The notes: generated by a model from the letters alone, not told the origin. Shown: positions 14,768 to 20,501, numbered from the stretch's first letter. The stretch is DNA of 20,519 nucleotides from an uncultured Clostridia bacterium (GCA_947383645.1 CANDEH010000040.1:1-20519), one strand, 5' to 3'. Translations and numbers: made by a program.

Positions 14768-15598
14768 TTGAAACTCCACCGCCGCCATCATCGCCCGGGT
14801 GTTGTCCACGGCGCGCTTGGCGTAGAAGCGGGGCTCGTTGATGTAGCCGGTGACCAGCTCCAGCGTGGCGGTGCGGTCGTAGCCGATGCGCTTGAGCTCG
14901 TACATCATCTCCTGAAGGGGCATGGCGCCCTCGCCGGGGAGGATGTGGCTGTCGGTGCCCTGCTCGCCGTCGATGATGTGCATGTGGTCCATCTTGTCGC
15001 CCAGCTTGTCGAAGTAGGCCATAATGCTCTCGTGCTGGACGAAGGGGGGCACCACGTCGCACATACCCACCACGTAGGGGTTGTCGATGCGGCGGAACAG
15101 CTCCACCAGGTCGTTGGCCCGGGTGAAGAAGTTGGACTCATAGGGGGTCAGGGCCTCCACCGTCAGCTTCACGCCCACCTTGGCCGCGTGGTCGCCCAGC
15201 TCCCGGATGGTCTTCTCAAGCCGGGTCCACAGCTCCTCGTAGGTGGCCAGGTACCCGCCGTTGGCGGGACTGGTGAGGACGAACTCCGCCCCCATCTCCT
15301 TGGCCATGTCCAGGGAGAGCTTTAAGTAGTTCACAGCGTCCTGGCGCTGGGCCTCGCTGCCGATCATGTAGTTGTAGGGGTAGCCGTTGTGCTCCGGGGT
15401 GTAGCCGATCACCGGCATCTCGTACTTGTCGATGAGGCGCTTGACCTCGTTGATGTCGCCGGCCTTCAGATCCGGGGCGAAGGCGTGGGGCCGGCCGCCC
15501 CACAGCTCGATGTAGTCGTAGCCGTACTCCTTGGCGTCAGCGAAGCAGTGCTCCAGGGGGTTGCGCTGATAGCCGGAGGTGAACATACCCAGTTTCAT
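14765..15598 (-). CDS. frlC: Fructoselysine 3-epimerase (xylose isomerase-like TIM barrel)
   Basis: A 277-residue TIM-barrel isomerase matching E. coli FrlC, which interconverts psicoselysine and fructoselysine and so widens the range of glycated amines that can be used. The N-terminal stretch YIELWGGRPHAFAPDLKAG (29-47) and GYTPEHNGYPYN (65-76) are near-identical to the FrlC segments I recall. Metal ligands of the family are present: E148 (VEALTPYES), D181 (MCDVV), H207 (HMHIID) and E247 (TLELVT). AAAGGAC precedes the ATG. The stop codon TAA is formed at the edge of heptad element C. The second frlD-like gene ends 136 bases upstream, so these are possibly transcribed together from the divergent region at 16.6 kb, with the palindrome at 15721 between them. 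Confidence 0.93.
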   Translation of the reverse strand: MKLGMFTSGYQRNPLEHCFADAKEYGYDYIELWGGRPHAFAPDLKAGDINEVKRLIDKYEMPVIGYTPEHNGYPYNYMIGSEAQRQDAVNYLKLSLDMAKEMGAEFVLTSPANGGYLATYEELWTRLEKTIRELGDHAAKVGVKLTVEALTPYESNFFTRANDLVELFRRIDNPYVVGMCDVVPPFVQHESIMAYFDKLGDKMDHMHIIDGEQGTDSHILPGEGAMPLQEMMYELKRIGYDRTATLELVTGYINEPRFYAKRAVDNTRAMMAAVEFQ

Positions 15599-15720
15599 AA
15601 TTACTGCGTCCTTTCTCTTGTCTTTTATAGGGCGGTCACTCCCCCATACCGTTGATTCTCGTTACCGTGCGGAAATTCATAGCAAAATCCACGGTTGGAA
15701 GCGAAATGAAAGTTCTTTTT

Positions 15721-15750
15721 GGTAACTTTTTCTTTCAAGAAAAAGTTACC
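15721..15750. repeat. ACTTTTC-type palindrome, copy 2, overlapping a coding end
   Basis: GGTAACTTTTTCTT (15721-15734), TC, AAGAAAAAGTTACC (15737-15750): a perfect 14-bp stem. The stop codon of the second frlD-like gene (TCA at 15735-15737 on the + strand) lies exactly at the hairpin tip, and the last four residues V-T-F-S are encoded by one arm. It may also serve as a terminator or processing hairpin. Confidence 0.75.
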
Positions 15751-16559
15751 CAGGGCTCAAACACCTGCACCACCTGGGCGGCCACCGCCGCGCCCTTCTC
15801 CATGGACTCCTTAATGCCAAGCCCGTTCAGCACGCCGTAGAGGAAGCCGGAGATAAAGCTGTCGCCGGCGCCCACGGTGTTGACCACTTTCTCCGCCGGG
15901 CAGATGCCGCAGGAGATAAACTCCTTCCCGTCGTAGGCCAGGCTCCCCTTGTCGCCGAAGGTGGCCACGGCCACCTTCATGCCCCGGTTCACCTTGTCCT
16001 TCAGGAAATTCTCAATAAACTCGTCCCGCTCCCTGTGGTAGGAGTAGAAGCCGTAGTCCACATAGGGCAGGGTGCTCTCCACTAAGGGGTGGTCCAGCCG
16101 GTCGGCGTAGTCGAAGCTCACCAGCACGCCGGGGTTCTTCTCCTTAATCCTGGGCAGGGTACTCTCCGCCATGCCCCAGAGGGCGGTGTGAACCAGGTCG
16201 TGGCCGGCGGCGAAGGCGATGTCCTCCCCGTCGAACACAATGTGCTCCATGACCCCCTCGATGTAGTCCCCGTGGACCCGGTCGTTGCCGTTCATGGACA
16301 TGTAGGTGATGGCGGTGGGGCCGTCGCCCACCTTCAGGTGGCTGATGTCCATGCCCTCGTCCTTCAGGCTGCGGATCATCCACTCCCCGGCCTCGTCGCT
16401 GCCGGTGGTGCTGATGATGGCCGTGGGGACGCCCAACTTCTGGAGGTTCACCCCGGTATCCACGCAGTTTCCTGTGGGATAGCGCCGGTTGACCTCCTTC
16501 CCGTCGATGGTGACGTAGAAGTCGATGCAGTTGTCGCCGATCATTGCCGCTCTCTTCAT
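15735..16559 (-). CDS. Second FrlD-like PfkB-family kinase
   Basis: A 274-residue ribokinase-family kinase, paralogous to the frlD at 9853-10647. It starts AMIGDNCIDFY (5-15), very like the N terminus of E. coli FrlD (IGDNCVDIY as recalled), and has MNGNDRVHGDYIEGVMEH (89-106) in the substrate region and NTVGAGDSFISGFL (227-240) with D233 as catalytic base. The normal family ending (aromatic-x-W) is seen at FEPW (267-270), followed by V-T-F-S encoded by a palindromic repeat that has captured the stop codon. GGAGGT lies 11 bases before ATG. A promoter with TTGACG and TATACT lies at 16621-16650. The divergence from the other kinase suggests a different Amadori substrate, perhaps the psico- epimer or another amine; this is inference. 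Confidence 0.9.
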   Translation of the reverse strand: MKRAAMIGDNCIDFYVTIDGKEVNRRYPTGNCVDTGVNLQKLGVPTAIISTTGSDEAGEWMIRSLKDEGMDISHLKVGDGPTAITYMSMNGNDRVHGDYIEGVMEHIVFDGEDIAFAAGHDLVHTALWGMAESTLPRIKEKNPGVLVSFDYADRLDHPLVESTLPYVDYGFYSYHRERDEFIENFLKDKVNRGMKVAVATFGDKGSLAYDGKEFISCGICPAEKVVNTVGAGDSFISGFLYGVLNGLGIKESMEKGAAVAAQVVQVFEPWVTFS

Positions 16560-16605
16560 CGTTTTTCACTACCTCCATCCGTTGTAGACGAGTGATGAGA
16601 TTTTT

Positions 16606-16612
16606 CAGACCA
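16606..16612 (-). promoter_or_regulatory. CAGACCA half-site near the - strand transcription start
   Basis: The sequence TTTTTCAGACCACA repeats the half-site in AAAATCAGACCAAT at 16721-16733. It lies about 8-15 bases downstream of the -10 box at 16621-16626, where a repressor would block initiation. GntR/HutC regulators such as DasR bind TGGTCTAGACCA-like sites, so the half-site fits, but no binding evidence exists. Confidence 0.35.
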
Positions 16613-16620
16613 CATTTTGA

Positions 16621-16650
16621 AGTATAAGGAATTTTATGACCTCCCGTCAA
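16621..16650 (-). promoter_or_regulatory. Sigma-A-type promoter for the frlD2-frlC operon
   Basis: On the - strand TTGACG (complement of 16645-16650), an 18-base spacer, then TATACT (complement of 16621-16626). It lies about 60 bases before the start codon of the second frlD-like gene. -35 match 5/6, -10 match 5/6. Confidence 0.6.
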
Positions 16651-16699
16651 GCAGGAAATCAGACGAAAAACAGGGACTTCTTTTAGCAAAAATCCTCTC

Positions 16700-16733
16700 A
16701 TTGGTCTGGCTTGGCGACAAAAATCAGACCAAT
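16700..16733. promoter_or_regulatory. Inverted repeat ATTGGTCTG / CAGACCAAT, candidate GntR operator
   Basis: ATTGGTCTG (16700-16708) and CAGACCAAT (16725-16733) are a perfect 9-bp inverted pair 16 bases apart, upstream of the - strand promoter. The half-sites resemble those of HutC-type GntR proteins (TGGTCT/AGACCA). A related pair, TTTGGTAT (16886-16893) and ATACCAAA (16943-16950), lies nearer the + strand promoter. Confidence 0.5.
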
Positions 16734-16985
16734 TTGCCCGCAGAATTTTGTTACCTCCGTCAAAACAGAGCCTCAAGCCCCTGAAAAACAAATGTTCTTT
16801 CACAAGAACCCGGTAAAATTGGGCTGTTTGAGAATTAACAGTTGCACCAATTACAGAGGGCCCCGCCGCAGGAATTTTTTTGGTCTTTGGTATAGGGGGC
16901 GGATAAAAATTCAAACCTGTTTCTACAATTTAGATAAAAACCATACCAAAACCTTGGATGTTCAACCGAAAAGCGGAGCCGGCCC

Positions 16986-17014
16986 TTGCGGGAGAATAGG
17001 GGGCATGCTATAGT
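16986..17014 (+). promoter_or_regulatory. Extended -10 promoter for the YtcJ-like amidohydrolase gene
   Basis: TTGCGG (16986-16991), a 17-base spacer, then TATAGT (17009-17014) preceded by TGC, an extended -10. The start site would be near 17021, giving a leader of about 150 bases. The ~600-base divergent region is visibly more AT-rich than the genes around it. Confidence 0.6.
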
Positions 17015-17017
17015 AGA

Positions 17018-17163
17018 GGAGAACGATTTCCGGCCCTGATGTGCAGCGGGGCCGGCGAATCCCGCCGTCTGGAGTTCTCCTTCCCCGGAAATAGGGAGGG
17101 GGGCGCTCTGCGCCCTCCCCCAAATGCGGTGCGCCGCTGTGGCGCGCCAGTATGAAGGAGAGG
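17018..17163 (+). promoter_or_regulatory. Structured 5' leader of the YtcJ-like gene
   Basis: Several strong helices are packed into about 145 bases: CCGGCCC/GGGCCGG (17030-17036 with 17049-17055), a long G/C hairpin around GGGCGC-TCT-GCGCCC (about 17094-17121), and GGTGCGCC/GGCGCGCC (17128-17135 with 17141-17148) ending 6 bases before the Shine-Dalgarno AAGGAGAGG. In addition GGAGAAC (17018-17024) can pair with GTTCTCC (17074-17080), and ATTTCCGG (17026-17033) with CCGGAAAT (17085-17092). These two pairings cross each other, so alternative folds or a pseudoknot are possible. I do not recognise a known riboswitch. Confidence 0.4.
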
Positions 17164-17168
17164 TTTCT

Positions 17169-18722
17169 ATGTCTAACATCGCTGAGATCGTATTGCAGTC
17201 TGACTGCATCTTCACCGCCGCCGGAGAGGCCCCCTTTGCCGGCTATGTGGCCGTATCCGGCGGCAGAATTGCCGCCGTGGGCAAGGGGGAGTGTCCCGCC
17301 GGGCTCAAGGGCGCGTCCACCAGGGTCTACGAGCTGGGAGACCGCACTGTCTCCCCCGGCTTTACTGATGTCCACTGCTTCTTCACCGGCTACTCCGTGG
17401 GCTTCGTGGGGGCGGACTGCTCCGCCGCCACGAGCTGCGTGGACCTGGTGGCCATCGCCAGGGAGCAGGCGAAGCGGACCCGGGACGGCCACCCCATCCT
17501 GGGCCACGGCTGGGACCCGGAGACCATCCGCCCCGAGGGAACCGCCCTTCTGGACGAGGCCTTCGGCGACCGCCCCGTGGTGCTCTTTGCCGAGGGGCGG
17601 GAGACCTGCTGGATGAATGCGGCCGCCCAGAAGGCATACCGGTTCACCCCGGAGACCTGCTGGCCGGAGAGCTACGTCCGCCTGCTGCCGGAGATCATCG
17701 GCGACCGATCCTTCAGCGAGCCGGAGTTCCGCAGGTACATGAAGATGATGAACAGCCGCGGCGTCACCTCCGTGAAGGAGATGGGCTTTGACACCTTCTG
17801 CGGCTTCACCGACGTTCTGGCCGACCTGGAGAGGGCCGGGGAGCTGAGCCTCCGGGTCCACTTCATGAGCCAGCCCGTAGGCGAGCCCATGAACCTCGCC
17901 TACGGCAAGGCCATGCGGGAGAAGTTTAAGGGAGAGTTTGTCCGCTTCTCCGGCTACAACCAGATGACTGACGGATCCATCAGCCAGCTCTGCGGCGACA
18001 TGAAGAAGCCCTACCTCTGCGCGGACACTACCTGTGCCCAGGACATCAACTGGCAGCTTCTGGGCGACGACGCCCGCGCCGCCGACGCCGAGGGCTTCCG
18101 CTTCTCCCTCCACGCCCAAGGCGACGCCGCCATCGGCAAGGTCCTGGACATCTACGAGACCTGCCGGCGGGACGAAAACGGCCGCATGATAAACCGCCAC
18201 AGCATCACCGACCTGGAGTGCAGCGACCCCGCGGACCTGGAGCGGATGGGCAGGATGGGCGTCATCGCCGAGGTGTACCCCCAGATCCAGTCCATCGCCG
18301 ACCGCGCCGGCAAGCTCAGCATGATCGAGGAGAAGATCGGCATGGACCGGGGCCGGTACTACTGGAACCGCCGGAAGATGGCGGACAGCGGGGTAGTTCT
18401 CTCCTGCGGCACGGACCTGCCCATGCTGATTGACGACATCCCCGAGTCCGTCTACTGCGCGGTAGGCGGCTACTTCCCCGAGGGCGGCCAGCCCTTCAAC
18501 CCCCAGAACATGCTGACGGTGACTGAGCTCCTCACCGCCTGGACCCGGGGCGGCGCCTACAATCTGGGCTGGGACGACGAGCTGGGCACCCTGGAGGCCG
18601 GCAAGAAGGCGGACATCGCCGTTCTCTCCGGCAACCTCTTCACCGTCCCCGCCGAGGAGGCCCGCCCGCTGAAGGTGGAGCTGACCCTCTTAGGCGGCAG
18701 GGAAGTTTACAGCGCACTCTAA
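17169..18722 (+). CDS. YtcJ-like amidohydrolase (amidohydrolase family 3)
   Basis: A 517-residue cytosolic member of the amidohydrolase-3/YtcJ family, whose known relatives hydrolyse N-acyl, N-formyl or carbamoyl groups. The N-terminal beta-sandwich strand has GGRIAAVGKG, and the barrel begins VSPGFTDVHCFFTGY. Metal ligands recognisable are H69, H315 (SLHAQGD), H344 (NRHSI) and D416 (CGTDLPM). The second histidine of the usual HxH is replaced by F71 (D-V-H-C-F). LGTLEAGKKADIAVL near the end is the normal C-terminal signature. The start at 17169 follows AAGGAGAGG; an in-frame ATG at 17124 has no such site. It has its own promoter and structured leader and is divergent from frlD2-frlC, so it probably shares their control. 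It might deacylate a modified fructosamine or lysine derivative (inference). A clear terminator follows. Confidence 0.9.
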   Translation: MSNIAEIVLQSDCIFTAAGEAPFAGYVAVSGGRIAAVGKGECPAGLKGASTRVYELGDRTVSPGFTDVHCFFTGYSVGFVGADCSAATSCVDLVAIAREQAKRTRDGHPILGHGWDPETIRPEGTALLDEAFGDRPVVLFAEGRETCWMNAAAQKAYRFTPETCWPESYVRLLPEIIGDRSFSEPEFRRYMKMMNSRGVTSVKEMGFDTFCGFTDVLADLERAGELSLRVHFMSQPVGEPMNLAYGKAMREKFKGEFVRFSGYNQMTDGSISQLCGDMKKPYLCADTTCAQDINWQLLGDDARAADAEGFRFSLHAQGDAAIGKVLDIYETCRRDENGRMINRHSITDLECSDPADLERMGRMGVIAEVYPQIQSIADRAGKLSMIEEKIGMDRGRYYWNRRKMADSGVVLSCGTDLPMLIDDIPESVYCAVGGYFPEGGQPFNPQNMLTVTELLTAWTRGGAYNLGWDDELGTLEAGKKADIAVLSGNLFTVPAEEARPLKVELTLLGGREVYSAL

Positions 18723-18742
18723 TCGCCCGCCGAAGCGCACCG

Positions 18743-18782
18743 GGGCCCGGAGGGAGAATGCGTCCATCCGGGCCCTTTTTTT
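18743..18782 (+). terminator. Intrinsic terminator of the YtcJ-like gene
   Basis: GGGCCCGGA (18743-18751) pairs with TCCGGGCCC (18767-18775), followed by seven T (18776-18782). Heptad element D starts immediately after the T-run. Confidence 0.9.
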
Positions 18783-18783
18783 C

Positions 18784-18906
18784 AATTAGGAATTAGGAAT
18801 GAGGAATTAGGAATTGCTTTTCTTGGCAGCTTTTCTGCTCTTTTAAAATCTGTCCAGCAGCGCTGGACACCTCAATTCCTAATTCCTAACTCCTCATTCC
18901 TAATTC
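18784..18906. repeat. Heptad-bookend element D (type 1, inverted)
   Basis: The left arm (18784-18815) is AATTAGG, AATTAGG, AATGAGG, AATTAGG, AATT; the right arm (18874-18906) is the inverse with four heptads. Read on the - strand it aligns with B and C: heptads, GAGGTGTC, hairpin GTCCAGC-GCT-GCTGGAC, GATTTT, interior CAGAAAAGCTGCCAAG, then heptads. So it has the same internal polarity but is inserted in the opposite orientation. Its right end is about 15 bases before the ribosome binding site of the next gene. Confidence 0.85.
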
Positions 18907-18935
18907 AAAGGACTGTTTCCTGAAAGGAGAAAGCC

Positions 18936-19790
18936 ATGTCCAAAATCACCATGCAGGACGTCGCCGTTATGAGCGTGCAGTACGTTCAGCACACCTTTCC
19001 CTTCTACCTGGACTCTATGGCCAGGTGCGGGCTGAAAAATATCGACATGTGGGGCGGCGCGCCCCACTACTGCCGTCTGGATCACGCCTCCTCCGGTGCG
19101 GCGGCGGCCAGAATCCGGGACCTCCGGGCCCAGATGGAGGATTGCGGGATGCGGGTTGTCATCTACACCCCCGAGACTCTGGGCTACCCCTACAGCTACT
19201 CCGCCCCTGACCAGGCCCTCCGGGACCGGACGGTGGACTACATGAAATATGCCATGGAGGACGCTTTGGCCTTTGGGACCAACCGGGTCTTTTTGAACAC
19301 CGGCTGCCATCCCCGGGATCTTCCCCGGGAGGAGGGCTGGAAGCGCACCGCCGACAGCTACCGCCGCCTCTGCGACGTGGCGGAGAAATGGGGTGTCCAG
19401 CTGGTCCTGGAGCAGCTCCAGCCCTACGAGAGCAATCTGGTTCTGACGTTGGCCGATATCCAGCGGATGCTGGCTGAGGTGAACTCCCCCGCCCTCTGCT
19501 GCTGCGTGGATCTGGTGGCCATGGAGGTGGCCGGGGACACCCTGGAGGACTTCTGCCGCCAGCTGGGCGACAAGCTCCAGTGGGTCCACTACTCCGACAG
19601 CCACCACCTGATCCTGGGCGACGGCGAATACGGCCGGGAAAAGCTGGAGGGCTACGTCCGCACGCTGGAGAAATATGACTACCGGAACTGTCTGGATCTG
19701 GAGATCAACGACTCCATCTACTGGGAGGATCCCCACACCTCTATTCGGCGATCCGCCGAGTATCTTCGGCAGTTTTTGCCGGAGAAGTAG
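18936..19790 (+). CDS. Second FrlC-like TIM-barrel isomerase/epimerase
   Basis: A 284-residue xylose isomerase-like TIM-barrel protein (AP endonuclease 2 family), distantly similar to the frlC at 14765-15598. Shared landmarks are NIDMWGGAPH (35-44, cf. ELWGGRPH in FrlC), IYTPETLGYPYSY (76-88, cf. GYTPEHNGYPYN), and the ligands E159 (VLEQLQPYES), D192 (CVDLV), H218 (WVHYSDS) and E256 (LDLEIND). It is probably a sugar or Amadori-compound epimerase/isomerase with a different substrate. GAAAGGAGA lies five bases before ATG. It follows the YtcJ-like gene but is separated by a terminator and element D, so it may have its own promoter. The assignment to the superfamily is secure; the reaction is inferred. 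Confidence 0.88.
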   Translation: MSKITMQDVAVMSVQYVQHTFPFYLDSMARCGLKNIDMWGGAPHYCRLDHASSGAAAARIRDLRAQMEDCGMRVVIYTPETLGYPYSYSAPDQALRDRTVDYMKYAMEDALAFGTNRVFLNTGCHPRDLPREEGWKRTADSYRRLCDVAEKWGVQLVLEQLQPYESNLVLTLADIQRMLAEVNSPALCCCVDLVAMEVAGDTLEDFCRQLGDKLQWVHYSDSHHLILGDGEYGREKLEGYVRTLEKYDYRNCLDLEINDSIYWEDPHTSIRRSAEYLRQFLPEK

Positions 19791-19791
19791 G

Positions 19792-19817
19792 GGGCGCTGT
19801 GGTTTGCTGCGCCCTTT
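19792..19817 (+). terminator. Weak hairpin after the second FrlC-like gene
   Basis: GGGCGC (19792-19797) pairs with GCGCCC (19809-19814) with an 11-nt loop, followed by only TTT. It begins two bases after the stop codon. Another short G/C hairpin follows at 19846-19863 (CCGCCGC-GTCC-GCGGCGG). Confidence 0.45.
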
Positions 19818-19980
19818 GGCAGGGGCGGGCCTTTCCGAAGGGAATCCGCCGCGTCCGCGGCGGGGACGGAGGGGACGGGGGGGCGCCCCCGGGCGACCTA
19901 CTTTTCTCGCGCGAGAAAAGTAGGCAAAAGCGCGCTTAGGGGTGGTCCGGTCCGCGCTGCGCGCGGCCCTGACTGTCCCA
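19818..19980. other. Noncoding, very GC-rich stretch with palindromes
   Basis: No gene is supported. It holds the hairpin at 19846-19863, the 12-bp palindrome GGGGGCGCCCCC (19879-19890), the ACTTTTC-type palindrome at 19898-19923, and an 11-bp inverted pair CTTAGGGGTGG (19935-19945) / CCACCCCTAAG (19978-19988) enclosing a GCGC-rich loop. The density of dyads suggests an array of small repeats rather than a degraded gene. Confidence 0.6.
19898..19923. repeat. ACTTTTC-type palindrome, copy 3
   Basis: CTACTTTTCTCGC (19898-19910) followed directly by GCGAGAAAAGTAG (19911-19923): a perfect 26-bp palindrome with no loop. Same core, ACTTTTyCT...AGrAAAAGT, as the palindromes at 8044 and 15721. Confidence 0.7.
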
Positions 19981-19994
19981 CCCCTAAGAACCCC

Positions 19995-20151
19995 GGTTTT
20001 TACGGTCGGTGGCCAGCACGGCCTTCTGCGGGGGAGACGTGGGTGGCTCTATTGGGGGTGCGGTAGGGCATCGCCGGGCATCGAAAGGACTTGCGTTCTG
20101 GCCCCGTCCGTTACGGACTACCCTGTCGGGTAGACGGGAGAGTGTGAATGA
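19995..20151. other. Noncoding segment upstream of the putative omega-RNA
   Basis: No gene. It shows GTCCG/CGGAC (20106-20110, 20114-20118), CTACCC/GGGTAG (20118-20123, 20128-20133) and an outer CCCGTC/GACGGG (20103-20108, 20133-20138), which could form a small branched structure, plus a direct repeat GGGCATCG near 20066-20081. If the omega-RNA call is right, its guide would be taken from the last bases of this segment (about 20137-20151). Confidence 0.4.
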
Positions 20152-20434
20152 GCAGTGCCGACAGTGTCAACGCAGCTGCGGGGATGGCGCTGACAGCTTA
20201 CAGTTCTAATGGGGTGCGGCGAAAAGTGCGGGCTTAGACACGCCCCACCAGGCCCGGCGGCCTTCGCGGCACTGGGCCAACGATAGTCCCTGCAAGTTTC
20301 GGAGGCAAGTCGAAGCGAGGCAGGCAGAGCGGCAGCGGATGTTTATAGCAAGGCTAAAGACGGGGGAACGCTCTCAAGACACCTTCCGCTGAGCAAGAAC
20401 CACCGCCGCCGCGTCCGAAGCGCCAGGGTCGGAC
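20152..20434 (+). ncRNA. Probable HEARO / omega-RNA (IscB/IsrB guide-RNA scaffold)
   Basis: Noncoding and rich in helices. In the right order it carries blocks that resemble the OgeuIscB omega-RNA as I remember it: TTCTAATGGG (20204-20213), GAAAAGTGC (20221-20229), GGCTTAGACA (20231-20240, cf. GGCTGAGACA), GCGGATG (20335-20341) with GCAA nearby, and GGGGGAAC (20362-20369). The 5' side is an imperfect TGTCAaCGC / GCGcTGACA stem, and ATGA (20148-20151) directly precedes the proposed 5' end, a site I recall for HEARO insertions. The 3' side includes GTCCGA/TCGGAC (20413-20418, 20429-20434). Ends are approximate. The nuclease ORF normally lies downstream and is not in the window, so this may be a stand-alone copy or the gene may start beyond 20519. 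The call rests on remembered motifs, not on a covariance search. Confidence 0.6.
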
Positions 20435-20501
20435 GAGCACCGGTCTACCGAGACAGCGTCGCGTCCCTGGGGTTCTTAGGGGGGAGGCGCATAAGGACTG
20501 T

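Larger units (their letters stand above)
19981..20482. repeat. 14-bp perfect inverted repeats enclosing ~0.5 kb
   Basis: CCCCTAAGAACCCC (19981-19994) and its exact reverse complement GGGGTTCTTAGGGG (20469-20482). Two further pairs (19995-20468 wobble, 19996-20467) extend the match. The enclosed 474 bases have no credible gene and include the putative omega-RNA. They may be ends of a small mobile element, two facing copies of a dispersed repeat, or the closing stem of one long RNA. A third, partial copy (CTTAGGGGTGG) lies at 19935-19945. Confidence 0.6.

Noticed and set aside
17124..17168. Upstream ATG extension of the YtcJ-like protein
   Set aside because: The extra 15 residues lie in the structured leader; the ATG at 17169 has AAGGAGAGG at proper spacing and matches the family start.
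6516..18906. Heptad arrays as CRISPR repeats
   Set aside because: Units are 7 bp in direct tandem with no spacers, and arrays come as inverted pairs; there are no cas genes.
19942..20209. Small ORFs (about 63-66 codons) in the terminal region
   Set aside because: No ribosome binding sites, they overlap strong palindromes and the structured RNA candidate, and products have no family-like features.
19980..20482. Group I or group II intron, RNase P RNA or tmRNA
   Set aside because: No group II domain V-like hairpin or GTGYG start, no clear group I P/Q/R/S set (only a GATAGTCC resemblance at 20282-20289), and no RNase P or tmRNA signature; the omega-RNA motif order fits better.
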